DNA from: Riptortus pedestris
Taxonomy: Eukaryota; Arthropoda; Insecta; Hemiptera; Alydidae
Reading direction: 5' to 3'
Length of the DNA stretch: 64,000 nt
Assembly: GCA_019009955.1 (NCBI GenBank)
Contig: CM032230.1
Span: forward strand, 26,046,501-26,110,500
Shown here: piece by piece, positions 33,154-43,545 of the stretch
Position numbering within the stretch: the first letter of the stretch is position 1
How the letters are laid out: the number at the start of each line of letters is the position of its first letter
Made by a program: the position numbers and the translations under genes
The notes under the pieces: generated by a model
Told to the model about the DNA's origin: nothing
Databases searched by the model: none
What the model saw: the letters and a program-made list of their open reading frames with translations, nothing else

Positions 33154-33466
33154 TATTTTAACAAATCTCCCTTGGGGGAAATCACCAATTGAGGTCGTAC
33201 TCCTGACGCGATTTTTGAAAAATGTCTTGATCGATCCTACCTAGAAGCTGACGAAAATGAGGTCCGTTCGAAATTGTGTGTATATATATTTATCTGTTAC
33301 CGCTCTAGCGGTGACAATTGTCGTTTCCAAAATAGTTATATACGGGCTCCGTGAGAAACTGAAGCAAGTTCGTAAACGTTTTGAGATATACTCGTATGCA
33401 AATTTTGCGGTAGTGCACGTAAGAAATCTGCTTAGTTAAAACAGCCCCTGCGTGTCGGGCTTTTTA
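33154..33466 (+). mobile_element. HINE-like element, short copy with both ends
   Basis: From TTTTAACAAATCTCCCTTGG (5' terminus, two changes) over GATCCTACCTAGAAGCTGAC, a short GT/TA tract and TTACCGCTCTAGCGGTGAC to GTAAGAAATCTGCTTAG, hairpin region CAGCCCCTGCG and GTCGGGCTTTTT. At ~310 bp it is internally deleted, missing most of the C-rich core. Confidence 0.75.
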
Positions 33467-34194
33467 CACTTCGAGTATACGTCTGCTAGAAGAAATGTTG
33501 AGATTGTACTTAACAGCAGAAGGTGTCTCTGAGGATGATTTTCGAATCTCCAGCACAGCAGCCTTCAGTGATCATCGAATAACAATGTTCTTGAATAACA
33601 GTCTTGTAATGTTGTTTTGCAAACCGTCAGAACTTGGCCTACATTTGACATGTCAATAAAAGGCTAGTCACATCATTAGTCATTCTGAAAAACGGAGTTG
33701 TCGACACTTCCACTCTTAGTTGTTCCTTTATATCATTTGCTCTCTTATAACTAACTCTGTTTTAGCACATTTCCCTTAACGTTTTCAAATCTCGACGGAA
33801 TTATCCGCTTTGAATTTCCTGAATCCATTTTGCTTTGATTAGGCGTGACTTTATAACTTATGTAGGTATCTCGCACATTTTTCGGATGCAGAAATTTCGT
33901 ATTTAGGGGTGTAGAAATTTACTACTTAGTTTTGTATCTCCTATTTTAACCAAAATCGGCTAAGTTTGGGGGTGGATTAAAAGAGGTTGAATTCCTTCAT
34001 GCCTATTAGATATTCGAAACATTTGCATTTGCTTTTGCTTGTCACGAAAATGTGTTCTATGACGTTTTTAATGGAATTTATTGTAATGGATTCTAGTTTC
34101 TAATGTAATAATTTTCAATATAGTACAACAAAACTTTTTGTTTTGTTTTTGTAATTTAATAGGTGTATTAGGAAGTCATGTGATATTCACTTGT
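33467..34194. other. No recognised feature
   Basis: AT-rich spacer; no convincing exon or repeat terminus. Confidence 0.5.
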
Positions 34195-34595
34195 CGCAAA
34201 TTTCTTAATCGTTACAAAACTCGATATATAAGCGTTTTATGTAATAAGAAAAATCAAGTTCGTTAATGGCTGAAATTGAACTAGGGGAGGCCGCGTCGGA
34301 TCGAAAAACTATGTAGAATCAATATTATTCCAAATGTAATATTCTATAATTTTGGCTATGTATGTTTTTCACTATCTTGATTATTAACCGAGATATTTGC
34401 ATTTTTTTTTTTTTAGTTTTAGGCTTTGTGTAAATTCCCCCTCCTTTTCATGTCTTAATGATCTGTTGTATTATGAAACACATTATTTGAAGGCTAAATA
34501 ACAAACGTTTACGTAATGAGGTAAATGCAAATACGTGACAAACTTAGGAAATCTGCTTAGTTAACGCAGCACCTGCTTGGCGGACGTTTTTATTT
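34195..34595 (+). mobile_element. HINE-like element, 3' part
   Basis: Core from ATCGTTACAAAACTCGATAT near 34207, with ATTAACCGAGATATTTGC near 34380, then TTAGGAAATCTGCTTAG, hairpin ACGCAGCACCTGCTTG and GCGGACGTTTTT. Confidence 0.65.
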
Positions 34596-35092
34596 TTTTT
34601 TTTTTGAAGAAGGGCTGTTTCAGTCGGTTGGATATCATTGAGCGAATGAAACCTACTGCCTAGACGGAAATATGCCTGGTATATCGTGGGGCGATGAAAG
34701 GTGCAGACCGTGACTTATGTTATTGGGTTGGCTGCGGTGGAACTTGTGGAGGCTAAGGGACCTTAATTGGGAGATGCTAGCTGCTCGCCATACATAATCA
34801 CCATAATGAGAAATGACCCAGGTTTAATAAGAGCAGCTGTATACACCTGATTGTTCCTCTATTACAATATTCCATCACAGCCCCACCACATCGGACCATT
34901 ACAATGTTGGACCATGTCCGTTTTATTCGGGCGTAATTCCCTCCTGTAATGGATTAAATATTTCGTACTCCACTCCCCGTAACCATTGGCGCAATAGCTC
35001 ATGTATGGCCTGGGTCCTCCCACATCGAGTTTAAGTGACAACTTGATGCATTTTCGCTGTAAAGGGATTACAGACCAAATATAGCTATTAAT
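34596..35092. other. GC-richer stretch, unidentified
   Basis: About 450 bp with more G and C than its surroundings and no open frame above 60 codons; possibly an old transposon body tied to the SINE-like element that follows. Confidence 0.35.
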
Positions 35093-35290
35093 TTATTCAT
35101 GTAGCTATTCGATTGCCTCGTGAAGCCGAGTTGCTAATGAGGATCCAGTATGCTGAGTAACTCTCTAGCGGAGCAAAATTTAGCGTGCGATCTCTCCCGG
35201 GGTTCGAACCTGCACCCTACAGGACAGAGTCATAGATTATTCACGAGAATAACCAATACCCGCCGCCCCATCGGCAGCTACGTCATCTTC
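35093..35290 (-). mobile_element. Second type of tRNA-derived SINE
   Basis: On the minus strand GCAGGTTCGAACCCCGG is a perfect polymerase III B box (plus-strand GGTTCGAACC near 35200). About 50 bp upstream GGGGCGGCGGGTATTGG may carry the A box. Behind the B box, GAGAGATCGCACGC and GCTAGAGAG resemble the 7946-8300 element. The tail is AATAAATTAAT-like. It is too diverged from any tRNA to be a gene. Confidence 0.5.
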
Positions 35291-35407
35291 CTTCAGCATT
35301 CTCTCTCACTCCTCTAATAACACTCTCCGAAAATGTTACACCTACTATTTAACTTATTCCATCACCTTCAGATCATGTAGAGGAGTCTCAGTTTCCATGT
35401 TCGTACA

Positions 35408-35951
35408 AAAAGTCCGACACTTAGAGGCTGCGCAAACTAAGCAGATTTCTCACGTGCTGGTATGACACGCTACTGATCTCATCTCACCACAAATTCTTTA
35501 CTTCTACGTAAAAGATCGATGAGTAGAAAAGGAGCTTTCATGAAGACTGAAAATAAGAAAGTGCGAATATATTTGTGTTAGGTAAAAATGCATGGATCAA
35601 CAATTGTAGGGCACCAATAGCTGGCCGTGATTGCTTTATGATATTTTACGACACTACTCATAATAACGGAGATATTTTGAATTTTCGAATCCCACCTCTA
35701 ACCCCCTTCCCCATATTTCAGATCTAAAGTCAGCCAATAATAATACATATAATCTTAAATTTTAACGGAAACGGTTAAATATCGAGTATGTTTTGATAAA
35801 TTTATATTTTCAAGACAATACCGTAAAAGCTTAATGGATGACGGAAACACACAACGAATTTGTATGTATCTCTCAAAATAAATCATCTAGATAGTATCGA
35901 TGGACATTTGAGGAAAGTTTCAGAAAATCTCCCTTAAGGGAAATCTGCTAG
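35408..35951 (-). mobile_element. HINE-like element, both ends present
   Basis: AAAAAGTCCGACACTTAGAG, GCAAACTAAGCAGATTTCTC, the TGACACGCTACTGATCTC subfamily segment, core with GATATTTTGAATTTTCG near 35670, then directly GTATCGATGGACATTTGAGG and CTTAAGGGAAATCTGCTAG. It lacks a (TA)n tract. Confidence 0.75.
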
Positions 35952-36149
35952 AAGCGGGTTTTCTAGATTCATCTTCTTAGTAAAGACTCCCAATAATGCG
36001 CTCCACTCCTCGTCATACTTTTGTGGCATACCTTTGCACCCATGCTTGATATCAAAGTTCAAAGGAGAAAAGAGAGCAGGTTCTCTTCCTGGATAATTGA
36101 TTTCATTAGCTGCCGGCTTCGGTAATTTAATAGACGACCATCTTCTAGA

Positions 36150-36720
36150 TCTCTGTTGTCTTGATACTACTCGTAACGCTATAGTCTATAAAATATGCGC
36201 TACGCCATGGCCTAGATTCTATGCACTGTACTATCGTTTGTATTTTACCCTCTACATACGTCTAGTTTTCTTCCTGCTACATCAAAGTATGCTTTCTATC
36301 CCTTACTCCACGTTCTAAATTCTATCCGGTAAACCGTTGTCTAGATTTTATCCGCTTTGTCAGACTGGTTTCTGTCCTGTCACTGAAATCTGCTTTTTAC
36401 CTGATACAACAAACTATGGATTGTCCCACTTCTCCCTATTCTATATTAAGTTCTACGCGCTAATACTTTCCGATACACTGTTGCCCATATTCTAGGTTGT
36501 TCCCGCTACACCACAGTCTATATTCTACCTGCTACTTCAAACTCTACCTGCTACTTATAATCTAAATTCTAGCCGCTACACCGTTGGCTAGATTTAACCT
36601 GCTACACTATAGTCTAGTTTCTGTTCTCTACTTCGAAGACAAGTATCTATCCCCTTCTTAAAGGTCTATATTCCAACCACTGCTCCACATTTTGAATCCT
36701 ACCAGCTACGCAAATGCCCA
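36150..36720. repeat. Degenerate ~26-28 bp minisatellite
   Basis: Variants of CTGCTACACCATAGTCTAG plus ATTCTAC follow one another for about 570 bp (for example GCTACGCCATGGCCTAGATT at 36199, CGCTACACCACAGTCTATAT near 36509, CCGCTACACCGTTGGCTAGA near 36572). Units differ at many positions, so the array is old. The 36097-36318 plus frame is just this repeat. Confidence 0.6.
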
Positions 36721-37500
36721 TATCATACCCGCCAGTAGAGACCATTTATCCCTTGCATGATGATAGCTGATACATTGAGACAACCGAACCAGTTGCGAAA
36801 TAAAAAAACTTATTCAGGAAGAAAACCTCGTTTTTATTCACCTTAAATTGGATTGTATCCTGTAACATAGCCCTTAGGAAATTAGAGTTTAAAGCGAGTG
36901 GCGAGGAGTGATGGAATATGTAATATCGTAAGTATTACATTTGTGGAGTGGGTTAGCAGGAATTGCTATTGGAGGATATCCAGAGGAAGAAGGCATAGCT
37001 CACCTCCGTATATTGCCTCGCTCAGCTATGTCTAGAATTTAATTACGAACTCAGGGGAGTCCTTTCAATACCGCAGCCGTCTTCCACTATTTACTCGGCA
37101 CTTTTCTACCTCTCGCTCCCTTTTCTTTACTTTATACAACTTCACTCTTATTGGATACTTTTCGGCCATTCTCAGCTCAGCGAATCAGCTGTGCTAGCCA
37201 CGAACCAACGCCATCAGGATCGGCTAAGTAATAAAAGAACATTATTAGTATCGAAAGCAAATCTTAGGACTAATTAATAATACTACATTTCGTTTTCACA
37301 TGAAAACATCATTATTCTTCGGAAATTTGTTATTGGCTGCTGGAAAGTATCTCCCTTTTTAGAGGATAACTCAAATAAGTAACTAGGTTTATCATATGCA
37401 CTTCATTTCCCCTCATAGTAACCCCTACGTGTATGATTATTTTTAAATACATTTTTACAATGTATACTATTTAATGGATCATTACCATATAATCAAATAT
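36721..37500. other. No recognised feature; one shared diverged motif
   Basis: Near 37020-37080, CTCAGCTATG...GAATTTAATTAC and CCGCAGCCGTCTTCC resemble 40040-40090, which hints at an old repeat family. Otherwise nothing is recognised. Confidence 0.4.
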
Positions 37501-37507
37501 AAGAAAA

Positions 37508-37762
37508 TAAATCAACAAAATGAAATTATAAAAATTAAAATTATGAAACAAAATGAAATTATTATAATTAAATTTATGAAACAAAATGAAATTATTAAAA
37601 TTAAAATTATGAAACAAAATGAAATTATTATAATTAAAATTATGAAACAAAATGAAATTATTAAAATTAAAATTATGAAACAAAATGAAATTATAAAAAT
37701 TAAAATTATGAAACAAAATGAAATTATAAAAATTAAAATTATGAAACAAAATGAAAAAAAAA
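37508..37762. repeat. 33-bp AT-rich tandem repeat
   Basis: ATGAAACAAAATGAAATTAT starts units at 37543, 37576, 37609, 37642, 37675, 37708 and 37741, an exact 33-bp period. Since 33 is a multiple of three, both strands stay open (about 100 codons each), but the translations are simply the repeat. Confidence 0.9.
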
Positions 37763-37819
37763 AACAAATTAAATAAAGTTAAACTCAACCGATATTGTGG
37801 TTTTTCCTATCTTTAATTT

Positions 37820-38162
37820 GCGAGTCTATGGAAGGTGAATATATTGAATTATAATTTTCTTTTCTCATAATCAGCTTTATATTCAAATATATTTTTGCTA
37901 CATCCATATCTATACTTTTGATAAATGAGTTCTTTATTATATTTATTAAATAATATATTAGGTGGTTCTGGCCAATTACATCCTGCCAAAATTATGTTCA
38001 TTATAAAATTTGATCTATTTTGATTATATGTTGAACAATCCTAGAATATATGTAAAAACGTTTGTGTTGTCTATGTGCCGCAAGTATATTTGTCATTGTC
38101 TTGAATTTTAAATCTTGTTAAATAATACCCTGTTTGTCCATGCTCTTTTAGTGCACGAGGTA
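37820..38162 (-). pseudogene. LINE relic, C-terminal end of the pol protein
   Basis: One minus-strand frame reads HGQTGYYLTRFKIQDND then YTCGT*TTQTFLHIF*DC, then WPEPPNILFN and a basic tail. This is the layout of the cysteine/histidine region behind the reverse transcriptase of Jockey/R1-type LINEs (HG..YL.RF, C-G, H, DC, PP..L). Two in-frame stops and the loss of the first cysteine pair show decay. A HINE-like copy begins right at its upstream side (38163). Confidence 0.65.
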
Positions 38163-38412
38163 AAAAAAAAGTCCGTCACGGTGGGTCTGCGTAAACTAAG
38201 CAGATTTCCCACGTGAAGTTTTACAATAGAGAAATTTTACGAGAGTCGAGCAGTTAATGAAACGGCCGAACTAGCTTTTGGTGGGAAAGACACTTCGTCC
38301 AGATTTAATAAAAATGCAAATATCTCGGTTAATATTCAAGATAGAGAATAAATGTGTATAACAATATTTATAGTAAATTTAATTTGAAATAACCTCAATA
38401 GCTGATTTCCCT
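38163..38412 (-). mobile_element. HINE-like element, internally deleted
   Basis: AAAAAGTCCGTCACGGTGGG, AAGCAGATTTCCCACGTG, CTCGGTTAATATTCAAGATA, then a jump from TTTAATTTGAAATAACC directly to CTCAATAGCTGATTTCCC and the terminus CTTAAGGGAAATATGCTC. TA tract and C-rich core are lost. Confidence 0.8.
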
Positions 38413-38451
38413 TAAGGGAAATATGCTCATAATGACAACCGCTCCAAAATT

Positions 38452-39060
38452 AAAAAAGTCCGTCACGCAGGGGCTGCGTAAACTAAGCAGATTTCCCACG
38501 TGAAGTTTTATAGTAGAGAAATATGGCCAATAACAACTGTAATAGTAAGGAATCTCTAAACTTATTCACGATGACGAACAGTTATGGAAACGACCACCAG
38601 AGCTCTCGGCGGAAACTACCGAACATAGCCCACTCCTGCCGACGACACAGAATACAAATGCAAATATCTTGGTTAATATTCAATATACAGAATAAATGTA
38701 TAGAACAATATTTATAGTACATTTAATTTGTTATAAGATTGATTCTGTACAATTTTTTGATCCGTCGAATAGTAACGGAGATATTTCGAATTGCGAAAAT
38801 CCTCCCCTCTAAACCCCCCCCCCCCTCCCCGTGTTTCTATTTCAGCCATTAACGAACTTGATCTGTCTTTTTGCATAAAACGACTAAATATCGAATTTGG
38901 TAACGATCAATAGACATATATATATATATATATAATTTTGAATGGACCTCATTTTCGTCATCTCCTGGGTAGGATCGATGGACATTTGAAGAAATTTTCG
39001 AAACTTGCGTCATGAGCACGACCTCAATAGCTGATTTCCCTTAAGAGAAATCTGCTAAAA
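38452..39060 (-). mobile_element. HINE-like element, complete copy
   Basis: A 609-bp copy with both ends: AAAAAAGTCCGTCACGCAGG and hairpin; AAGCAGATTTCCCACGTG; the AGCTCTCGGCGGAAACTACC segment; core; a short TA tract (38918-38933); GGATCGATGGACATTTGAAG; and CTTAAGAGAAATCTGCTAAAA. The 64-codon frame at 38523-38717 is incidental. Confidence 0.85.
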
Positions 39061-39375
39061 TGCAAACATCTTGGTTAATAATCATGATACAGGCAATATG
39101 CATATTTATAGGAAATTAAAAGTCCATTAACATTGGTTCTATTCAATTTTTTGATCTGACATATAATAACGAAGGTATTTCGAATTTTCTAAAATTCTCC
39201 CCCCCCCCTCCCACTGGTTCGATTTAAGCTATTAACGAACTTGATCTTTATTTTTACATAAAAGGTTTAAATATATGGAGTTTGGTGACTATTTAGCCAA
39301 AATTGCGACATCAAAATTTTGAAGGGACTTCATTTTCGTCATCTTCTGAGGAGGATCGATTGGCATTTGAAGAAC
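39061..39375 (-). mobile_element. HINE-like core fragment, tandem
   Basis: It follows the previous 5' terminus immediately: ATGCAAACATCTTGGTTAAT, C-rich run near 39200, then GGATCGATTGGCATTTGAAG. Both termini are missing. Confidence 0.6.
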
Positions 39376-39678
39376 CAGTGGGAGGGGGGGGGTTTAGAGG
39401 GTGGAATGTTTGAAAATTCAAAATATCTTCGTTATTATGCGTCGGATCGAAAAGTTGTATAGAGTGAATCTTTGTATTCTGCGTGTGGTCGGCAGGAGTT
39501 GGCTATGTTCTGACTTTCCTCCGTGAGCTCTGGCGGCCGTTTTCGTAACTATTCGTCCCCCGTGAATAGGTTTAGAGGTTTCTTACTACTACAGTTGTTA
39601 TTAGGCAGATTTCTCTATTGTAAAACTTCACGTGGGAAATCTGCTTCGTTTACTCAGCTCCTGCATGACAGACTTTTT
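39376..39678 (+). mobile_element. HINE-like element, 3' part
   Basis: CCAGTGGGAGGGGGGGG, CGTCGGATCGAAAAGTTG, GAGCTCTGGCGGCCGTTTTC near 39525, then GTGGGAAATCTGCTTCG, hairpin region CAGCTCCTGCATG and ACAGACTTTTTT. It abuts the opposite-strand fragment at 39375. Confidence 0.75.
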
Positions 39679-40407
39679 TCTTATTCTTTGGCTCAGGAGC
39701 GTTTCGGGTTGACCCAATCCTACATTAATGACTGATGATTTGTTAGACCGAAGACTCAATATTCATTTTTATAAGCCTTAATTAAGATTTTTTATTTTTT
39801 ATTATTTCTTAAATAATCCTTTTAAAAAGGTGTCTGGAATTTTATTTTGTCGTATATATTTGATTGTGTGTAGCTAAACAGGAGTGTTGACTGTGTAACT
39901 TTGCTATGTGGTAGGTCGGTGAGGTTGATCAACCAACAAACTTTCTCCCGATCCATCTGGCCGAAAGGGAGTCAACTCCCAGTCAGGTTCGATGAATTTA
40001 GCCCCCCCCCCCCCGATAAAATTCTCTCGCCCCCCCCCCTTACTCAGCTATGCCAAGAATGTAATTACCAGCCGCAGCCTTCTGTAACACTTCCACTACC
40101 ACAGCTATTCGAATCGGTTTTCTTTAGACCACCAAATCGGACTTGCTCCCGAGAATCTAATAATTAATGGCCCCTAAAATTAAAAACTATTTTATACGCC
40201 GAGTATAACTTATGGTCTTGGGATTATTGATTCTTTCTGGTAGAGTCCCTATTTTCTCACCAATCTTTTTTAACGGGCTTTTATTAGGATAATTAGCAAT
40301 CGAGGTAAGCAGGAAAAAAAGGACACTTTATTAAAGAATTAACCGTGGCTGCTAACCGATGGTGAGTAACTGACTACACAGATGAATTATCAATTACACG
40401 ACATTAT
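39679..40407. other. No recognised feature
   Basis: Contains two C-runs near 40005 and 40032 and the motif shared with 37020-37080. The 88-codon plus frame (39901-40167) has proline-rich composition caused by the C-runs. Confidence 0.4.
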
Positions 40408-40891
40408 AAAAAGTCCGTCACGCAGGGGCTGCGTAAACTAAGCAGATTTCCCACGTTAAGTTTTACAATAGAGAAATCCGCCAAATAACAGCTGTAGTAG
40501 GAAGGGATCTCTAAACCTATTCACGAGGGACGAATAGTTCTGGAAACGGCCACCAGAGCTCTCGGCGGAGAGTCCGGAGCATGTCGGGGTTCCGTCGACC
40601 ACACACACAATACAAATGCAAATATCTCGGTTAATATTCAAGATACAGAAGAAATGTATGGAACAATATTTATAGTAAATGTAATTTACAATAAGGTTGA
40701 TTCCGTACAATTTTTCGATCCGACAATAACGGGGATATTTTGAATTTCCGAAATCCCCCCTCTAACCCCGCCCTCTCACTTGTCGGATTTCAACCTTTAA
40801 CGAACTTGATCTTTAGTTTTACATAAAACGCTTGTATATCGAGTTTGGAAACGATCAAACAAAAATTGCGACCGCTAGAGCGTTAACAGAG

Positions 40892-40953
<62 letters not shown>

Positions 40954-41034
40954 GAACGGACCTCATTTTCGTCATCTCCTGGGTAGGATCGATGGACATT
41001 TGAGGAAATTTTCCCTTAAGGGAAATCTGCTAAA
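40408..41034 (-). mobile_element. HINE-like element, complete copy
   Basis: A 627-bp full copy: AAAAAGTCCGTCACGCAGGG with hairpin, AAGCAGATTTCCCACG, CTCTCGGCGGAGAGTCCGG, core, GCGACCGCTAGAGCGTTAAC near 40868, a TA tract of 50 bp (40896-40947), GGATCGATGGACATTTGAGG and CTTAAGGGAAATCTGCT. Confidence 0.87.
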
Positions 41035-41125
41035 AAGTCCGTCATGAAGGGGCTGCGTTAACTAAGCAGATTTACCACGTGCGCCACGTATTTGCATTTA
41101 TCTCAAAATTAAATTTTCAACTAGT

Positions 41126-41176
<51 letters not shown>

Positions 41177-41250
41177 TCTGTTACCGCTCTGGTCACAATT
41201 TTTGCCTTATAGTTACCAAACTTGATATATAATCGTTTTATGTTAAAAGA
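41034..41250 (-). mobile_element. HINE-like fragments in tandem with the previous copy
   Basis: The 3' end AGTCCGTCATGAAGGGGCTG starts exactly where the previous copy ends, separated only by A's. After about 95 bp a 40-bp TA tract (41131-41172) follows, then a plus-strand piece (TGTCTGTTACCGCTCTGG). Confidence 0.75.
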
Positions 41251-41813
41251 AAGTCCGTCACGCAAGGGCTGCGTAAACTAAGCAGATTTCCCACGTGAAG
41301 TTATACAATAGAGAAATCTCCATACGAGAACCCAACAGTTACTAGCTTTTTGCGGGAAACTCACTCGTCCGTTACACGTAATACAAATGCAAATATCTCG
41401 GTTAATATTCAAGATAGAAATTAAATATATATAACAATATTTATAGTAAATTTAATTTGCAATAAGATCGGTTCTATACAATTTTTTGATCCGACGTATG
41501 GTAAAGGAAATATTTCGAATTTTCGAAAATCCCTTCTCTAACCCCCCCCCCTCCTTCTACTGGTCCGATTTCAGCTAATAACGAACTTGATCTGTTTTTT
41601 TATTTACATAAAACGTGTAAATATCGAAGTTTAGTAACGATGGGACAAAAATTGCGACCGCTAGAGCGTTAACAGGCACATATGTATATATTTTTTGAAC
41701 CGACCTCATTTTCGTCAACTTCTGGTCGATGGACATTTGAAGAAATTTTTCGAAAATCGCGTCATGAGTACGACCTCAATAGCTGATTTCCCTTGGGGAA
41801 AATCTGCTAAAAG
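41248..41813 (-). mobile_element. HINE-like element, complete copy without (TA)n
   Basis: AAAGTCCGTCACGCAAGGGC, AAGCAGATTTCCCACGTG, core, GCGACCGCTAGAGCGTTAAC near 41653, only a remnant TATGTATATA, GGTCGATGGACATTTGAAG, then CCTTGGGGAAAATCTGCTAAAA. Confidence 0.82.
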
Positions 41814-42449
41814 ATCAAATTCGTTAACGGCTGAAATCGGACCAGGGGGAGGAGGTTTAGAGGAGGAGAATTTCTAAAATTCTTAATACCTACGTTAATA
41901 TGCGTCGGATCGAAACATTGTATAGAACCAATCATATTGCAAATTTAATGTTCTATAAATGTTGTTATGTACATTTCTTCCTATCTTGTGTACTAACTCA
42001 GATATTTTCGTTTTTCAGTTTTCAGTCTTCAGTAAAGCCCCACTCCTACTCATCTCATATCAACAATATTCCATTATGTTATGAAGCACTTTATTTGAAG
42101 CTTAAATACCAAATATTGTTCTCATTGAACTTGAAATAAATGCAAATACATGGCGGTCGCAATTTTAGTTAATCGTCGCCAAACTCGGTATTTAATCGAT
42201 TCATGTAAGATGAAGGATCATGTTCTTTCTTTTAGTGGGGTGATTTGGAAAATTCGAAATATCTCCGTTACTATACGTCAGATCAAAAGATTGTATAGAA
42301 CCAATCGTATTGTAAATTAAAGTTATTATAAATATCGTTATATAAATTTATTCTCTATCCTGAATATTAACCGAGATATTTTTCCATTGTATAACTTCAC
42401 GTGGGAAATCCGCTTAGTTGACGCAGCCCCTGCATGACGGACTTTTAGC
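41814..42449 (+). mobile_element. Two plus-strand HINE-like pieces
   Basis: First piece (to about 42150): GTTAACGGCTGAAATCGGAC, CGTCGGATCGAAACATTG, CCTACTCATCTCATATCAAC, GCTTAAATACCAAATATTG. Second piece (from 42155): GGCGGTCGCAATTTTAG, core, then CACGTGGGAAATCCGCTTAG, hairpin region ACGCAGCCCCTGCATG and ACGGACTTTT ending at 42449. Neither has a 5' terminus. Confidence 0.7.
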
Positions 42450-42451
42450 CA

Positions 42452-42540
42452 TCATGTGCTTTCGTATGGTGATATGCAGTTTAGTATCCTTTTGGTTAGT
42501 CGGGTGTGGTAGTCTATGTGTCCGAAGAATTTCATTAGTC
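42452..42540 (-). pseudogene. LINE relic, downstream part of the split copy
   Basis: The minus strand reads KRLMKFFGHIDYHTRLTKRI in one frame, the (K/R)RL.F.GH....RLTKRI segment that follows the reverse transcriptase in a common arthropod LINE group. It continues the frame of 43325-43545, with the HINE-like copy at 42541-43324 inserted between. It ends in a stop and at a second HINE-like 3' end (42449). Confidence 0.75.
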
Positions 42541-43324
42541 TTTTAGCAGATTTCCCTTAAGGTCGTACTCATGACACGAGTTTCGAAAAATTTCTTCAAA
42601 TGTCCATCGATCCTACCCAGGAGATGACGAAAATGAAGTCTGTTCAAAATTATATTAATATATATATTTGTCTGTTAATGCTCTAGAAGTCGCAATTTTT
42701 GTTTGATCGTTACGAAACGCGATATTTAACCGTTTTGTGTAAAAAGACAGATCAAGTTCGCTAATGGCTGAAATCGTACCAGTGGGAGGGGGGTTTAGAG
42801 GGGGGATTTAAAGAAATTCGAAATATCTCCGTTATTATGCATCGGATCGAAAAATTGTATAGAACCAATCTTATTGAAAATTAAATGTACTATAAATATT
42901 GTTATATACACTTCTTCTCTATCTTGAATATTAACCGAGATATTTGCATATTTATGAAGTCTGTGGTCGGGTGTGTTCCGGTTAGTTCGGCCGTTTTCGT
43001 AAGTCGGCTTTGGCGGAAGCTTCTAACCTAACCTGTAGTTTGTAACCTTACCTAACCTTTTTTACTTTGTGAGACTTATGCAAATACGTGCTGTTAATCC
43101 GCCCCCGCCCTTCTTTAGTTCTTGGACTACTAAAATTTGAGTTTTTAAAATATAAATTATTCTTACAATTCAGAAGCCGTTTCAGTTGGGAGTTTATTAA
43201 AATTAACTGAAACATTTCTCGTTACCGTTTGTATTTACTTATGGTGGTGTTGTGTTACCAGTATGCAGATTTATCTATTGCTAAACTTTCATAGTTTACG
43301 CAGCCCCTTCGTGACGGACTTTTT
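42541..43324 (+). mobile_element. HINE-like element, complete, inserted into a LINE
   Basis: Starts TTTTAGCAGATTTCCCTTAA and ends GTGACGGACTTTTT. In between: TCCATCGATCCTACCCAGGA, a short TA tract, TGTCTGTTAATGCTCTAG, core, GTAACCTTACC-type segment near 43050, the long-subfamily part (GGTGGTGTTGTGTTACC near 43242) and a hairpin region ACGCAGCCCCTTCGTG. The inverted GGGAAATCTGCT before the hairpin is lost. The interrupted LINE frame on both sides fixes the borders to within the T-runs. Confidence 0.88.
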
Positions 43325-43545
43325 CTAATGTTGACTTCGACGTTTGAGTATTTTTCATTTGTCTCGATTGCAGTCTGTAGTCCTCAGGAGTGAGTCTTGC
43401 GCCTAGTATTTTCCGAATAATTTTTCTGTATTCTTTTTTGATTTCTTCATGGTATTTCTTGTTGAGTGTAAGTGTTTCTCTAGCGTAGAGGCTTGTCGGT
43501 TTGATGAAGGTGTTGTAGTGCCGACTTTTGGTTTGTCTTGACATG
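43325..43545 (-). pseudogene. LINE relic, end of the reverse-transcriptase region
   Basis: Minus-strand frame YNTFIKPTSLYARETLTLNK, then EIKKEYRKIIRKILGARLTP and EDYRLQSRQMKNT. The motif IKP..LYA.ETLTLN...K...RKI.RKILG is characteristic of the C-terminal part of the pol protein in a widespread arthropod LINE group. No stop occurs until the HINE-like insertion interrupts it. Upstream of 43545 I find no catalytic YxDD part, so the copy is 5' truncated. Confidence 0.8.

Noticed and set aside
36150..36720. CRISPR-like array
   Set aside because: The repeats are degenerate with no conserved repeat/unique spacer alternation, and the DNA is eukaryotic.
37471..37788. 105-codon minus-strand repeat protein
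   Set aside because: A 33-bp AT repeat open in both directions; no start or splice context and no complexity.
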